From: Eleusine coracana subsp. coracana
Taxonomy: Eukaryota > Streptophyta > Magnoliopsida > Poales > Poaceae
Assembly (NCBI GenBank): GCA_032690845.1
Contig: CM064429.1
Span: forward strand, 15,160,569 to 15,224,568
Length of the DNA stretch: 64,000 nucleotides
Direction: 5' to 3'
Below are positions 12,077 through 23,916 of the stretch, one piece after another (position 1 is the first letter of the stretch; each line of letters starts with the position of its first letter). The notes under the pieces are model-generated. The model was given only the letters and a program-made list of their open reading frames with translations. It made no database searches and was not told where the DNA came from. The position numbers and the translations under genes are program-made.

Positions 12077-14527
12077 CAAATTGTTTGAGAATATCGAGAT
12101 CAATCTCACGTTTCCACGTCAAACATCTGTGTAACTTTTTTTCTCAAAGTACAAAAGAGCTACGTATCATTATATTAAATGAGAAAAAATCAGTCACTTA
12201 CAAACCCCACCACCTCATTCCGAACCTTATTATATATTAAAGAAGAAAAAATTAGTCCTTACAAGCAACATCACTTCATTCCAAACCGAGCCATAAGAGA
12301 CTGAGATTATATTATAAAGTAGAGCTTAACCTTGACCAAGTTATGGCAGCCAACATGCACTAACTAGGAGATCTAGATTGTGATATTTAGCCTAAGGCTT
12401 AATAGGATTTGATAGAATACACATATCAACAAGTTACAACTTCTTTTCTGAAAGCTCATCTTCAAAGAACTCTAAGGTTAAACATGCTTGCCCTGGAGCA
12501 ATTTAGGGATGAGTGACTGACCGGAAAGTTCTTTCTGGGTGCACATGAGTGAGTATAAAGTGTGTAGAAAAGACTCGTGTTGGTCTGTGAGAGCAGTCTT
12601 GAGGTACTAGAGAGCTGTCAGATGTAAGTGGACTCGACCTCGGAGGAGCGGTACGTTACACAGATTCTCTGCATTAATTATTAGTACTGCAGAGGAGCAC
12701 TTTTCAGCATTAGCCAGAATCTGAACCATTCATCTATATATGAACGGATGTCCATCTTTCTTCCCTTTCTCCCTCCTACCTCCAAGACCTTGCAGGCGCA
12801 TGCTCGCATGGCAGACAAGGCACCTGTCACCACAAGACGAATTTGCTAACCCATGAAAGCTCGCACGTTCAACAAGCATCTGAAGTTGTTTCCTTTCCCC
12901 TCAATCTCCATTTTTATCTCACTTTCCATGACCTTCAAATTCTCTCTAACAAGTAGATCTACGAGCAGGAACACGAGTCAATCGAAAGAAGTTAAAATGA
13001 AAAAAATCATGCCATTACAGAAGGACTTTGTGACATGGTTGATTGTAGATGAAGGCGGTCAATTTGATGTCAAAAGGGTCGACTTAGCAACGAACGCCGC
13101 TACATACTGATGGATGAGCTCGCTGATAATTTGAGAAGCGGCAAAGGAGTCCTCATTTCGCGACTTCGAAGACCTTGCGAAGTTGCGAGGCGTCAGAATC
13201 ATAGTTTATTGTGCGATGTACCGCGCTCTACTCGCCCAAGCTACCATGCTCAGGACACCGCTTGCTGGTGACAAGTCCGGCAATAATATTGCCAAGATAA
13301 GCCTGCTTTTCTACTCAGCACTGAGTTGGAGTAACATGCACCGTTGGATGAGTTGGAATCATGTTGGGTGATTCAGATAAGAGCTAATGCTGCCTCTGCA
13401 TTGAGTGAATGAATGCAATCCCCAGCTAGGTGCCACAGTTGCTGCTCGTTCTTGAACTCTTGCATGAGAGTCCTAATACATGGCCGAGTGCCTCAAAAAC
13501 ATAACTATTCCGGTGTTTTCAAAGCATCCAGGCGCCTAGGATTATCAACGAATTGAGTCTCTTGTCCATAGTACTAGTAAGTAGGAACTCATGTCCGTTG
13601 TACTAGTAAATATGAGCTCTAGACAACACTACCAAAAGATAAAAAAAAAATGCACGGATGGTCGTATTCGTATACACTTGTTCCTTTGTGTTTAATTGGC
13701 CATTGTACACAAAATACAATGTATGGCAATAATTTTGTTTGAAAAATACCGATAGAAAAGGATGTGCGTTGTATTTTTTAAGTACGATGTATAACAGTTG
13801 GTAAGTACAATTGTATAAATACAAAGTACATAAATTGGTATTTTCATAAATTTATAAGTATTTTGTAAGTACATTGTATAAATACTATAGGGAAGTCATT
13901 GTATAAAGCAAGCTCTAGGCTCTCAACGTTGTCCCCATGAGCATGATAAACCGGAGGTATGCACGGACTCAAATTCGGTTAACCCATCATGTTTGTACAC
14001 AAAACATGTTTGGCGAGGAGAGTGATTGCAAAAGAGAACTCAAATGGACCATGCTCATCAATCTCTTATTGCCATGCTCGATGCGCTATGTATTCATGTC
14101 ACTCAAATATGTAGGATTATAAGCATGTCACTACTAGAAATCATCGGTTTCTCTACTGTTTTTAGATTTCCCTAGGAACGAAATTACAGTTCAAGGGAAA
14201 AAGGTATCTGCAGGAAGAGTATTTATGGTCATAATTTGCATTTTCTTAAGTAAGATACATAAATTGAAATGAACAAATAAGTATGATAACCATCTATGCA
14301 TTTCACTCTTCACAAAATCATCCAAAAGCTGAATTTTCTTCATCTAATAATGGAAAGTAGACACATTCTTGCAGTTGCAATAGTTAATATTATCAAATAT
14401 ATTGAAATATTGCACTCAAACTAGTATTACAAAAGTATCAATATCTCGTAGAAATGAGAAATCCAATAGTGCATCCTAATTATTGAATCAAAGATTGATC
14501 TTTGTAACCAATGTAAAGTTTTACTAT
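12077..14527. other. AT-rich intergenic stretch, no gene recognised
   Basis: Only short frames occur here, the longest 85 codons (12853-13110), with no recognisable domain. Some lightly repetitive AT-rich DNA lies at 13590-13900. Confidence 0.5.
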
Positions 14528-15192
14528 CTATTTTGGGCTAACTGTATATGTGGAACCAGAAAGCTGCAAAAGTATTAAAGCAGCCTTCACTTGTTCCTCC
14601 CCATGTTGTTCGATATATTGCAACATGATCTCTTTCCAGGACTCATCCATGTCTTCTCCCTCTTCTTCCTCAGGGCCCTTGGCCTTTCTGTTCTTCTCTT
14701 TGCTGTCAACATCGCTATGTAACTTGATGGACTTTCTTGTTTTACGAGCCCACTTGATACACCTCTTTTCATTGCCCTTGTCTTTCTTGCCTTCTAATGG
14801 TGGAATGCCTATTCCTTTTCTTTGATACCGCAATCCACAAGCATTGCATAAGGACTACATATGAAACAACTATATCAAAACTAGAGCAACATAGTCAACC
14901 AAAAACTGATATGATTAAAAAGGTCAATTGTACATCTCATATCTCTAGATATTAGATCCAACTATTTACCTTGGGGCCAATGGGACCATTACGCCATAGG
15001 GATGTTGTCTTAGTGCAACAATGAGTACAGATCTTTGATTCTTCCATATCCAAAGAAGTGATAACCTTCACCAATAAACTCCAAAATGATAAACTTTATT
15101 GCAAATACATGAGGAACATATCTAGCGAGTTTGGGATAAGATTTACTCTTGCTCACCTTTTCAGAAGAGGGTTCTGCTGCCTTGACCGCCAT
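14528..15192 (-). CDS. Small B-class GATA zinc-finger transcription factor (3 exons)
   Basis: The proposed exons are 15192-15157, 15032-14970 and 14854-14528, giving 141 residues. Exon 1 starts MAVKAAEPSSEK and ends at a good donor (AAG|GTGAGC). Exon 2 holds the first finger half (CTHC ... SLWRNGPIGPK) and ends AAG|GTAAAT. Exon 3 starts after TGTAG with SLCNACGLRYQRKG. Joined, they give Cys-X2-Cys-X18-Cys-X2-Cys, the plant GATA finger. A basic region (KWARKTRKS) and an acidic stretch follow. The C-terminus, QVKAALILLQLSG, resembles the LLM motif of B-class GATA factors, though weakly. Length fits the small GATA15/16/17-like group. The acceptor of exon 2 (AAAG) is unusual, so that junction is the least sure. 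It would act in the nucleus on GATA sites. Confidence 0.78.
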
Positions 15193-15971
15193 GAGAAGGA
15201 TTGCTAGAATGTCGCCAAAACAATTCGTCTATGTTTCTTTATTTGAATTGGTGTGCGGTATAGGTAAGGGGTGTGCGTGGGTTGGAGGTGGGAGGGGATG
15301 GGCGTAGGAGATGGGGGCTCATGGTATTTTATAGGTATTTAGTTAATGTGAATACGAACCATATGGTGTAAACTTACACAATTTTGATTGTTGAGGTCTC
15401 TCTCAAAAAAATTTGAATATGAATGTTATTGTGTGAACACATAGGATTTTCATTGTTGAGGTATCTAGATACATCTCACTCTCGTTAACCATCAATGTTT
15501 TTCCTATTTAGGTCAAATTTCATCGAAAACTCGTGAAACCCACAAAATTTGACATATATGTGTGGTCAGTGGGCCCACATGCATCCCTACCCTCATCACA
15601 AAAATGTAGAATGGTTGATCTTGATCTTAACAATTAGATTATATTTTTAGTAAGTATTTATCTTTATTCCTCCGTTATGGCATGGAGAAATGTGATATTA
15701 GACAACTTGTGTAAATCACATTTCAAAAGGTTTTTATCCCTTCTCCAGATGGAGATCGTATCCATATATGGAGGATTATCCTTTGTCCATCGTTTCAATC
15801 TGGTGATTTGTGGGATACAATAGATTGGAACCATGAGAAAACATTTATTATCTCTCAAAGTTAGAGAACAATGGTACAATATCACCATACACAATAGCAA
15901 CAAAACACTTATGTTACAATGATGGAGCATACATAAGCATCGAGTTATGTACTATAGTAGATTAAAAATTA
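15193..15971. other. Intergenic, upstream of the GATA gene
   Basis: This is AT-rich and should include the promoter of the minus-strand GATA gene. I see no clear TATA box and no other gene. A minus-strand frame at 15664-15930 shows no known domain. Confidence 0.4.
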
Positions 15972-16001
15972 CTAGGTGAATTCCCCGCAGGTTGTGGCGG
16001 G
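15972..16001 (-). mobile_element. Helitron-like 3' terminus
   Basis: Read on the minus strand, a CCCGC/GCGGG stem with an 8-base loop (16001-15984) is followed 8 bases later by CTAG and then T. A hairpin shortly before CTRR at an A/T target is the Helitron 3' signature. The other end was not found. Confidence 0.4.
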
Positions 16002-16230
16002 ACTATTTAATACTAATTTCTCACTTTGGTTTAGTCGATTTTTTTAGCCAGTAAGGGAGGGTCACGTGGTTCTGAACTGACTATTTTAGTGGAACAATAT
16101 AATTAGATTTATTAATCAAGATGTAAAAATAAAATTGACTGAAACTAAGTTCTTTTTAGTCAACTTGTACTGAACCAACAAGAAGAAAGATGACTACGGT
16201 AGCTAAATCTCATCAAACAAGGTCCCATTC

Positions 16231-16992
16231 TAAAACCCTAGGCGCCGCCATGGCGATTCTAGGCGATCTGGAGAAACTGCCTATTCTTGTGTGGATCCGA
16301 GACTCCGATCCGACTCAAATCTCCTCCACGTCAACGTCGAGGTCTTGGACTATCGATGGATGTCCTTGACTCTTTATGTTTAGATCTATATTTCCCCAAC
16401 ACAGGTTGCGACCAGGCATTGGATGAGTCCTTGCCGATACGGGTAAGGCGGCCGATTGATCTGTGGCTATAAGCTAACGGGTGAAGCTCGAGCTATTCGT
16501 TCCTCTGATCTCTAGTGTGGCGGTCTTGACACTTGTGACCTAGGTTTATGGTGGGGGTGATTACGGGGTCCCTGGTGAAGGTTCTACCCACCCGAAGCCA
16601 CGATCTAGGTTCTAGAGTTAGGTCTACTCAACTGGGATCGAGGATTGTCTGCAACTGCTAATGGTGAGTTCGAAGGATGGCAAGGCCCTGAGAAGGGAGG
16701 ACGTGCACCTGGCCCAGACTTCTGAGGCAGGGATGGGGGAAAAACTGATGGTGTCATCCATGAAAGCGGTGGCAGGTTCGCATCACGCGTCGCCGAAATC
16801 GACGAATCTTGATGAGAGCAAAGATGAGTATCTGCAACATGGAACAATGGTGGTATTCAATGGTGAGGAAGAAGCTGATGATGTGGATGAGGATGTCATT
16901 GATATTAACGTCCAGAAGGCATCCGCTAGGCTCAAGAATAGATGGCTTGCTGTGGCTAACTTCTACTCCAATCAGCGGTTCAACAGGCAACA
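16231..16992 (+). mobile_element. LINE (L1-like), 5' portion with ORF1 start
   Basis: The GC-rich leader and the frame at 16661-16990 (starting MVSSKDGKALRRED) lead to ARLKNRWLAVANFYSNQRFN, which resembles the start of the DUF4283 domain of plant LINE ORF1 proteins. The frame is then cut at 16992 by an LTR-element fragment and resumes near 20070. The exact 5' end of the LINE is not defined. Confidence 0.6.
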
Positions 16993-18487
16993 TGTAGGAT
17001 CTAGGATACCGACTAGAGGGGGATGAATAGACGGTTTTTGACAAATTAATTACTTGCACAAAGATTACAGAAAATAATACAAGATAATAATAGCAGGAAT
17101 TAAAACAACACTTAGGTTGAAAGCTAAAGGTTTGCAATCTTAGGTGACATGTATCATCATAATCTCTAATAAAGTAAAGAGCAAGAATTAAACAAGAGAA
17201 AGAGACACAAATTTAACCCGTGGTCTCGGTGAATTACCGTTCACCCCTAAGTCATGTTGAGGTGGATTCAAGCCTTTAATTTTCTTCTCTATCAAGAACT
17301 CACTTCTCCAACAAGAAGGGCTCACACAAGAGCAACTTGATCTTAAGCCAAACCAATCCCTTGAACCTCTCCAAACCTCGATTTCACTAGAGTTACCCTT
17401 TGCCGCTCCGACGAGGTGAGTACAAGACCTCTTATAAAACACCAGGCCTCCTTCACAATCTTCTTGAAGGGCTCACGGTTTCCACACCACCAAGCCGACT
17501 AGGAGGTAGCAACCTCCAAGAGTAACAAGCTGACGTCGCTCGCTTGATGAACAACTAGTGCCACAATGCTTGAATCACTCAAGAACACACACTAGATTCT
17601 CACACACTTATAATGGATCAATGGAAGCTTGTGTGAGTGAGGAGAGGGCTCAAATATCTCAGGTATACAATGCCAAGGGTCAAGAGGGAGAGCTTGCACG
17701 AGTGGGAGGAGTATTTATAGAGGAGGCATCACAAACTAGCCGTTACAAAAGCCTGCGCAGCTAGTGGTCAGACCGCGGCTCCCTGGAGGTCAGACCGCCA
17801 GCAGCCCAACGGCTAGGTTGACCAAACATTCAAACCTCGGACTAGCTCGCGGTCAAACCGGGAGCAGCTGGCGGTCAAACCGCTAGACGCGGTCAGACTG
17901 ACCACGCCTGGCAGTCAAACCGCCACAAGCACCAAAAAACACCCCTCCTGGACCCGGACGGTCAAACCGCTAGATGGCCCCGGTCAGACCGCCAACAGGC
18001 TATGATTAGACCGCCACTAGATCCCGGTCAGATCGCCAGAGCCAACTTCGACAGGAATTTTCAAGGAATATTTTTGGGGGGTTCCAACAAGAGATTTTCT
18101 AGGAATATGTTGGGGTAAAAACACCATATGATAAGCAGGGAGTATTTGGTGTAATTTGCATAGGATTTTCAAGGAATATTTAGAGGAGTATTTTGACAAG
18201 AGGTTAGGATAAATGATTTCTCACAAAGTGGCAACTAAATATTTATCAAGTTACTAAAGCATCAACCCCTCTTAATAGTTTGACAACTATACTAGCAATC
18301 CGATCATTTTCTCCTCTAATCACCTGATGACTGGTAAAATAGAAATCCTATCTTTATATCTTTGCCTTGTGTTCTATTGTTCATCTTCATTGAAATATGT
18401 CCATATGAATTGATCATCTTTGAAATATAATAAGTCATAATTCTTCATTAATTACCAAAACCCTTAAACTTGGGCTTAGATACTTCA
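16993..18487 (-). repeat. LTR (1495 bp) of the inserted element
   Basis: The ends are TGTAGGATC and GATACTTCA, an imperfect inverted pair. The minus-strand start abuts the polypurine tract. Between 17760 and 18040 it repeats a partly palindromic word close to GCGGTCAGACCGC about ten times. No gene is present. Confidence 0.65.
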
Positions 18488-18835
18488 TTCTCCCCCCTTT
18501 TGGTAATTAATGACAATACAATAAAGCAAAACAAGAATGAGCCACAAAAGTAAGCTCTCCCTGAATGTTAGCATAAACATGATAAACTCAAGATAAATTC
18601 AAACCAAATATCAAACCAAATATTCGAGTGCAAACCAACATTACAAGCCAAAGTTCAAATGAAAGCAAGCGACATAGTTTGACACAACCATAAAAGATAC
18701 AAATGAGAAGCAAAGAAAGAGATAGTCATGAATTTGAGATCAATGTCCAATCCATCCATCCATCCATCTTGCTCAAAGTCATCTTCTTAATCTTCATCTT
18801 CTCATCATCTTCATCAAATCTTCACTTCATCTAAT

Positions 18836-19126
18836 TCACTCCCCCTTTGGCATCATATTGCCAAAAGGATCACTCGTCCGTTGGTGGAGGCGGTGGAGGA
18901 TAGTAAGGATAAGGCATATACCCCAACGGAGGAGGAGGAAGAGGGAAGACCCCAAATGTATGGCTGCTGGAATCATGAAACTCCTGCTGAAGGTCTGATA
19001 ATCATGGTGAAGATTGGTGTAATTGGTGTCCATGGTCTGATAGTCATTGTGAAGAGTGGTATAGTTGGTGCTCATGGTCTGAAACTGAGTGTTAAGTGCA
19101 TCAACATCTGTTCTCATCTGACCCAT
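18836..19126 (-). pseudogene. Short repeat-containing frame of the inserted LTR element
   Basis: It has 96 residues. The first ~45 repeat the pattern T(M/N)xTNYTxLHxDYQT three times, which may form a small helical or tail-fibre-like repeat. After residue ~50 it turns hydrophobic and ends PFGNMMPKGE, immediately over a second purine tract. It has no known domain and is likely a remnant of the element's coding region. Confidence 0.25.
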
Positions 19127-19597
19127 ATTCTGTTGCTTGGTGTTGAGCTACTACATCATGGGAGTATGGAACTGCTGAGCATAAGAAGTGTGAAAAGCAT
19201 CCATACTGGCCTGAATACCTTACTGGACAGCACTCTGAATTTGAGGTAGAAAAGCCTAAAAGTCTTGAGCAGGCGGTGGAGGAGGGGGATGATCCCATGG
19301 CTGCCATTGGGGATTTTCTTCCTCATGCTCACCTTCTTGTGCAACATGGTCTTGCTGAGAAGTGGGCACTAGATCAGGTTGAGCAAGCACATGTTATGTA
19401 GCAGAAAATGGCCTATAGCCTGAATGAGGCGTCCTATAATCCCTCACTATGAACTTGGTCTTCTGAAGGATGAGTGACATAATGTATGGAGCATAGTAGA
19501 GATTGTATTGCACACTCATGGAGATTTGCTCAATGTACTTCAACATAAACCTTGTCACATCAATTCTATGAGCACTCATGATATGATGAATGAAATT

Positions 19598-20089
19598 CTA
19601 GAATTTGTCACGGATTACCTCAGAATTGCCACCTTTTGGAAACATGGTCATCCTCACAATCTTGTTGATTACAGCTGGCATGATTTTCAACCCTATAACA
19701 TGACCAAGCTGGCCATGACCGACATGGTAGTAGCCAATCCACTCATTCTTCGAAAGATTATCTTCATCCCAAATGTTGTGAGTCATGTGTTGATGGGAGC
19801 GATCAATTTTGTTAGCATCTGCAAATTCATAGAACTTTGTTGTGTACTGTCGTGTGCCCGTCATCCATGTAAGCTTTTTTCTTGCCCAGTCAAACTCCAC
19901 AGTGGCATAAAATTGTCTAATGATGTTGTCATGCTCCACAAAAGCATGAAGACCAATTGATTGAAAGAGTGAAATTAAGGGATGAATGGAGTCAAATTGA
20001 GCATTGTAGTTCCAATCAATCCATTTGTGAGTCAAATTGAGCAATGTAGTTCCAATCAATCCATTTGTGAGCAAGGGCCATGGCGTCAC
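19598..20089 (-). pseudogene. Retroelement-associated frame (plant transposon-protein-like)
   Basis: It has 163 codons. The part from IRQFYATVEFDWARKKLTWMT resembles, by eye, the uncharacterised 'putative plant transposon protein' regions that occur in unclassified plant retroelements. The first ~30 residues come from a 40-bp tandem duplication and from the LINE flank, so the true start is further in. No catalytic motif is visible. Confidence 0.35.
19989..20068. repeat. 40-bp tandem duplication at the insertion edge
   Basis: Two adjacent 40-base units start GTCAAATTGAGCA and end CCATTTGTGA, with one mismatch. They lie directly at the right border of the inserted LTR-element fragment. Confidence 0.85.
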
Positions 20090-21228
20090 ACGAGTGATGC
20101 TTTAACCGTTGTGGCGTATGATGACATCATGCAAGTGGTTGATGTGGAGTTCGAGTCCATAGCCTTATGGGTGCGTTTGTTCGATTTGCCTGAGTTCATG
20201 ATGACTAAAGACTATGGTAAGTTGCTAGGGGAGAAGCTTGGTAAGGTATTGGAGTTTGGCGGTGTAGTGAGGAATTTCCTACTTATCTAGGTGGACTACC
20301 CTCTGTGGAAGCCACTACGGGCATGCTTCAAGATCCGAATTGAAGGTAAAATCTCTATTGTGCAAATAAAATATGAAAATGTGCCCAATTTCCGTTTCAT
20401 GTGTGGAGTCATCGGGCACGCGACGGCAAATTGTGAAGCTGAGAAGAGATCCAGAATGGGGGTCAGGTTTGGTACAGAGCTACGGGCATCCCCACTGAAG
20501 AGAAGCCAGAGCGCCAGATTTGAAATACCTATAGTTGTGCCCATGGTGGCACGAACACTGAACTTTTCAGGAGGCATGCGGGGAAAAATAGGCTCGGCGG
20601 CAAGCTCTACTAGCCAGAAGGAGGAGGGTGCGGATAAAGACCACATGAGCAAAGGCAATAATGCGGATGGTCTATCGAATGATGTGGACATGAGAGAGGC
20701 GAGTTCGCCAGTGAAGAATCCACTGGATGTGAGTGCAGCGCTAGAGTTCGGTGTGCAGGACATGAAGATGGACGTGGAGAACCAAGGAGAGATCCTGGTT
20801 GCACACACCGACCATTCGGATTCATGGAAGGATTGGGCTTCTTATAGCGGGGACTACAACCTCTCTGGTTCACCAGCCTCTGGTGGGGAGCTGGGAGAGA
20901 ATCTGAGGGCGGGTGTCCACTCTCTGCCTAAAAAAGCGTTTGGGAAGGCTAGCGTTGTGCATGACAAAATGCCCCAGCTACAGGTGTCCGGCTCTAGAAG
21001 AAATATAGAAAAGATGAAGAAGAGCAAGCAGCAGATGGAGCCGTACAAAACAATATCAACTCTTTGATGGAACATGGCTTGCCAGTGGATAACATGTTGC
21101 AGCCAGTAAAGCTTGAACAAGTGGAAAGGATGGAGGAGACGCCGGCCAAGAAGATCAAGGCCTTGACCGATCAATCTGATCTTGACACCCTGATGGGACC
21201 TCATGGCGAGGCCCAACAGGCACAATGA
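20070..21228 (+). pseudogene. LINE ORF1, second part (DUF4283 and zinc knuckle)
   Basis: This continues the LINE ORF1. ALWVRLFDLPEFMM and GKLLGEKLGKVLEFGG match the DUF4283 RNA-binding region. After an in-frame TAG at 20288 comes PLWKPLRACFKIRIEG and a CCHC-like knuckle, NFRFMCGVIGHATANC. The first cysteine of the knuckle appears to be arginine, so zinc binding would be impaired. A low-complexity, charged tail follows to about 21067. A frame change near 21045 would extend it to a stop just over the ORF2 start (about 21228). Confidence 0.75.
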
Positions 21229-23290
21229 ATATCCTGTGCTGGAACTGCCGAGGGTTGGGGCTCCCTCGGACAATTCAAGAGCTGACCGCTCTTGAGAGAG
21301 AGAAAAGCCCGAGTATGATCTTCATTTTAGAAACTAGAAGATTAGGGAAGAGAGCAGAGAACTTGCAAAAGAGACTGGGTCTATGGTATTGAACATCGGT
21401 GGACAGTGTTGGCACTGGGGCTAGACTGGTCTTGTTTTGGCATGAGCGATTGCAGGTCGAGGTGCTAGAGAAACATCAGAGGTATATTGATGTCACATTG
21501 ACGGAGGAAGGAGAAGCCAAGGGTTCAAAATTACTTTTGTCTATGGGGAGCCACGGACAGAAGATAGGCCAAAGATGTGGGATCATCTCCGCAGCCTGTG
21601 TGGGCAAGTAGACATGCCTTGGCTTGTGATGGGAGATTTCAATAAGGCAATGTGGGGTTTTGAACACTTCTCGGCGTGCTCGCGACCACAACGGCAGATG
21701 GAATTATTTCACGATTGTGCTATCTGAGTGTGATCTTATAGATATTGGTTTTGTAGGGCTACCATTCACCTATGATAATGGAAGGGACGCATTGGCTAAC
21801 GTCAAGGTATGCCTTGATCGTGCGGTAGCGAATACGGAGTGGAGAGATAAATTTGGCCAGGCCACTCTCCACCATCTCGTCTCTTCCTGGAGCGACCACT
21901 ACCCTTTGTTACTAGAGGTGCGAAAGGAGAATTGGGAGAGGCACAAAACTCGCATATTCTGCTATGAGATTATGTGGGAGAGGTTAGAGTCCCTAGCTAC
22001 AAAAGTGAAGGAGGCATGGTGCTCGACCCCAAATCGTGAATGCTTGGGAGGTATTATGGGTGCCTTGCAAAAGGTGCAGCGTGCTTTACGGTCCTGGAGT
22101 AAACAGCATTTTGGATCAGTTTCAGCTGAGTTGGAGAGCCTTCGGGGGCAACTTGAAGAAGTGAGGAATGACCCAGACCATAATCGAGCAGATGTGAGGG
22201 CCATCACAGACAGAATGGATGAATTATTGTATAGAGAAGAAATGATGTGGCTTCAAAGATCAAGAATTGACTGGTTGAGGGTGACCGCAACACGAGCTAT
22301 TTCCACTGGCAAGCTGTTTGGAGGGCATGGAAAAATAAGATCCGAAGGTTGAAGCGAACCGATGAGACCTGGTGTGATGGAATTGATGAGATGAAGTCAA
22401 TGACGATTGAATTTTTTTCAAAATCTATATACTACAGATCTGTCTGTCGATAGCAACGAGCTGCTACAGCTATACAAGAGAAGATATCACCAGAGATGAA
22501 TGCACAACTGTGTGATCAATTCACGGAGAAGGAGATATCAGATGCGCTGTTTCAGATGGGACCTCTAAAAGCGTTGGGTCCGGACGGATTTCCATCCCGG
22601 TTCTTTCAGCGCCATTGGGGTGGGGTTAAGCGGGATGTGATTGCTGCTGTACAGAGGTTTTTTATTGATGGAGCTCTACCTATGGGATTAAATGATACAA
22701 CTATTGTCCTTATTCCAAAAAGTGACAACCTAGAGAAGATACATGACTTTAGGCCGATAAGCTTATGTAACGTTGTCTACAGAATTATATCCAAATGTCT
22801 GGTGAACAGGTTACGTCCGTTACTTGACTTGCTTATCTCACCGGAGTAGAGCGCCTTTGTGCCGGGGAGACGCATCACTGATAATGCGTTAATTGCCTTT
22901 GAGTGTATACATGCCATTCAGTAGGGCGATGGTGATAGGTAGGAATTCGGGGCATATAAGTTGGATCTTGCCAAGGTGTATGACAGAGTGGACTGGGATT
23001 TTTTGCAATGTTTGTTGGAGAAGCTGGGCTTTCATCCTCAATGGGAACAGTGGGTTATGACTTATGTCACTACTGTGCGCTATACAGTTTGCTTCAATGG
23101 GACACCGTTGTGCCCCTTCACCCGTAGTCGTGGTCTTCGCCAAGGTGATCCTTTATCACCCTACTTGTTCTTGTTGGTTGCTAATTGCCTTTCTGTATTG
23201 ATCAAAAGATAGGAAACACTTGGAAGCCTTCATGGTATTCATGGTATTCGTATAGTTAAATGTACCATATCAACATCACAATTAACAGTC
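21225..23290 (+). pseudogene. LINE ORF2: endonuclease and truncated reverse transcriptase
   Basis: The frame starts MNILCWNCRGLG at 21225, the standard start of a plant L1 apurinic endonuclease. It breaks near 21390 and 21610, then continues at 21660 with DIGFVGLPFTYDNGR and LVSSWSDHYPLLLE (the endonuclease SDH end). The RT has GPDGFPSRFFQRHWG, FRPISLCNVVYRIISKCL, AFVPGRRITDN and RGLRQGDPLSPYLF. The sequence ends just before the expected FADD active-site box, at about 23290, so the catalytic core and everything 3' of it are missing. Loss of the 3' end is unusual, since LINEs normally lose the 5' end. At least four stops or frameshifts are present. Confidence 0.88.
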
Positions 23291-23580
23291 TTTTTGGTAA
23301 TTTGACAATTAACTTTCAGATATTTTATTGAATGACTGATAAATCAATGTGACAGACACAATCAAGGGCGAAGTAGCAGTAACTCGTCAGTGTTTCAAAT
23401 ATCCAAAAACACACAAAAAAAAATGAAGAGTAAACATGCAATAGTTGGATCAGTGAAACCCATTCCACTCTTGAGATTTAATCATGGTAATTGGTAATTG
23501 AAAACCCATTATAAGACCGGGCATTTTGCAGCCGCGGATCTGCAACGGCCAAAGGAAACGGAGCAGGACACCTGTGCGTC
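23291..23580. other. Spacer between LINE and PMEI gene 1
   Basis: AT-rich at first, GC rising after 23510. No gene seen. Confidence 0.4.
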
Positions 23581-23639
23581 CCCCGTGGCACATTCGGACA
23601 TTCCACTCCACAGGCTGAAAACATGTGTCGCGGGCGGCA

Positions 23640-23671
23640 CAGTCCTCTCTCCTGGAACGGCGGCAAGCCAT
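23640..23671 (+). promoter_or_regulatory. Conserved promoter block, PMEI gene 1
   Basis: CTCTCTCCTGGAACGGCGGC followed by AAGCCATG recurs with one change (CTGAAACGG) and one inserted base at 28239-28266, upstream of PMEI gene 2. The preceding CATTCCACTC (near 23600) also recurs there. Here the block lies ~96 bases before the TATA box. Confidence 0.6.
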
Positions 23672-23766
23672 GTAAAAGTCTCGATCTGTCGCAGCGGGCC
23701 GTTAGAAGCAGTCCCTGGCCGTGTAATGGTCTCGATGTCATGCGGGAGTGCACGGACCGCAGCCAG

Positions 23767-23773
23767 TATATAA
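23767..23773 (+). promoter_or_regulatory. TATA box, PMEI gene 1
   Basis: TATATAA lies 144 bases before the chosen ATG. It fits a leader of ~110 nucleotides. Confidence 0.7.
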
Positions 23774-23916
23774 GCCCGTGCAGGCGCCACCCTTCGTCTG
23801 ACACCACTACCACCCCAGAAGAAGCAGCTCCAGGTCCAGGAGAGTGATCAGGAACATCTCTGGAAGAGCTCTTCTCCACAGCCTTCGTCCCCGGCCGGCC
23901 GCCGCGACAACGTGCC

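Larger units (their letters stand above)
16993..20069 (-). mobile_element. LTR-retrotransposon fragment inserted in the LINE
   Basis: It separates the two parts of the LINE ORF1. On the minus strand it has an internal region, a polypurine tract (CCAAAAGGGGGGAGAA at 18488-18503) and one LTR. No second LTR is present at the right end, so it is truncated. The internal part has only two short minus-strand frames and no protease, RT or integrase. Superfamily is unknown; a non-autonomous copia-type element is possible. Confidence 0.65.

Noticed and set aside
11086..12109. Several 85-173-codon frames in the gypsy LTR
   Set aside because: They lie wholly within the GC-rich part of the LTR, overlap on both strands and are not recognisable proteins.
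17760..18040. Regularly repeated GCGGTCAGACCGC words considered as a CRISPR array
   Set aside because: Units are short, partly palindromic, imperfect and irregularly spaced, inside a plant LTR. There are no uniform spacers or cas genes.
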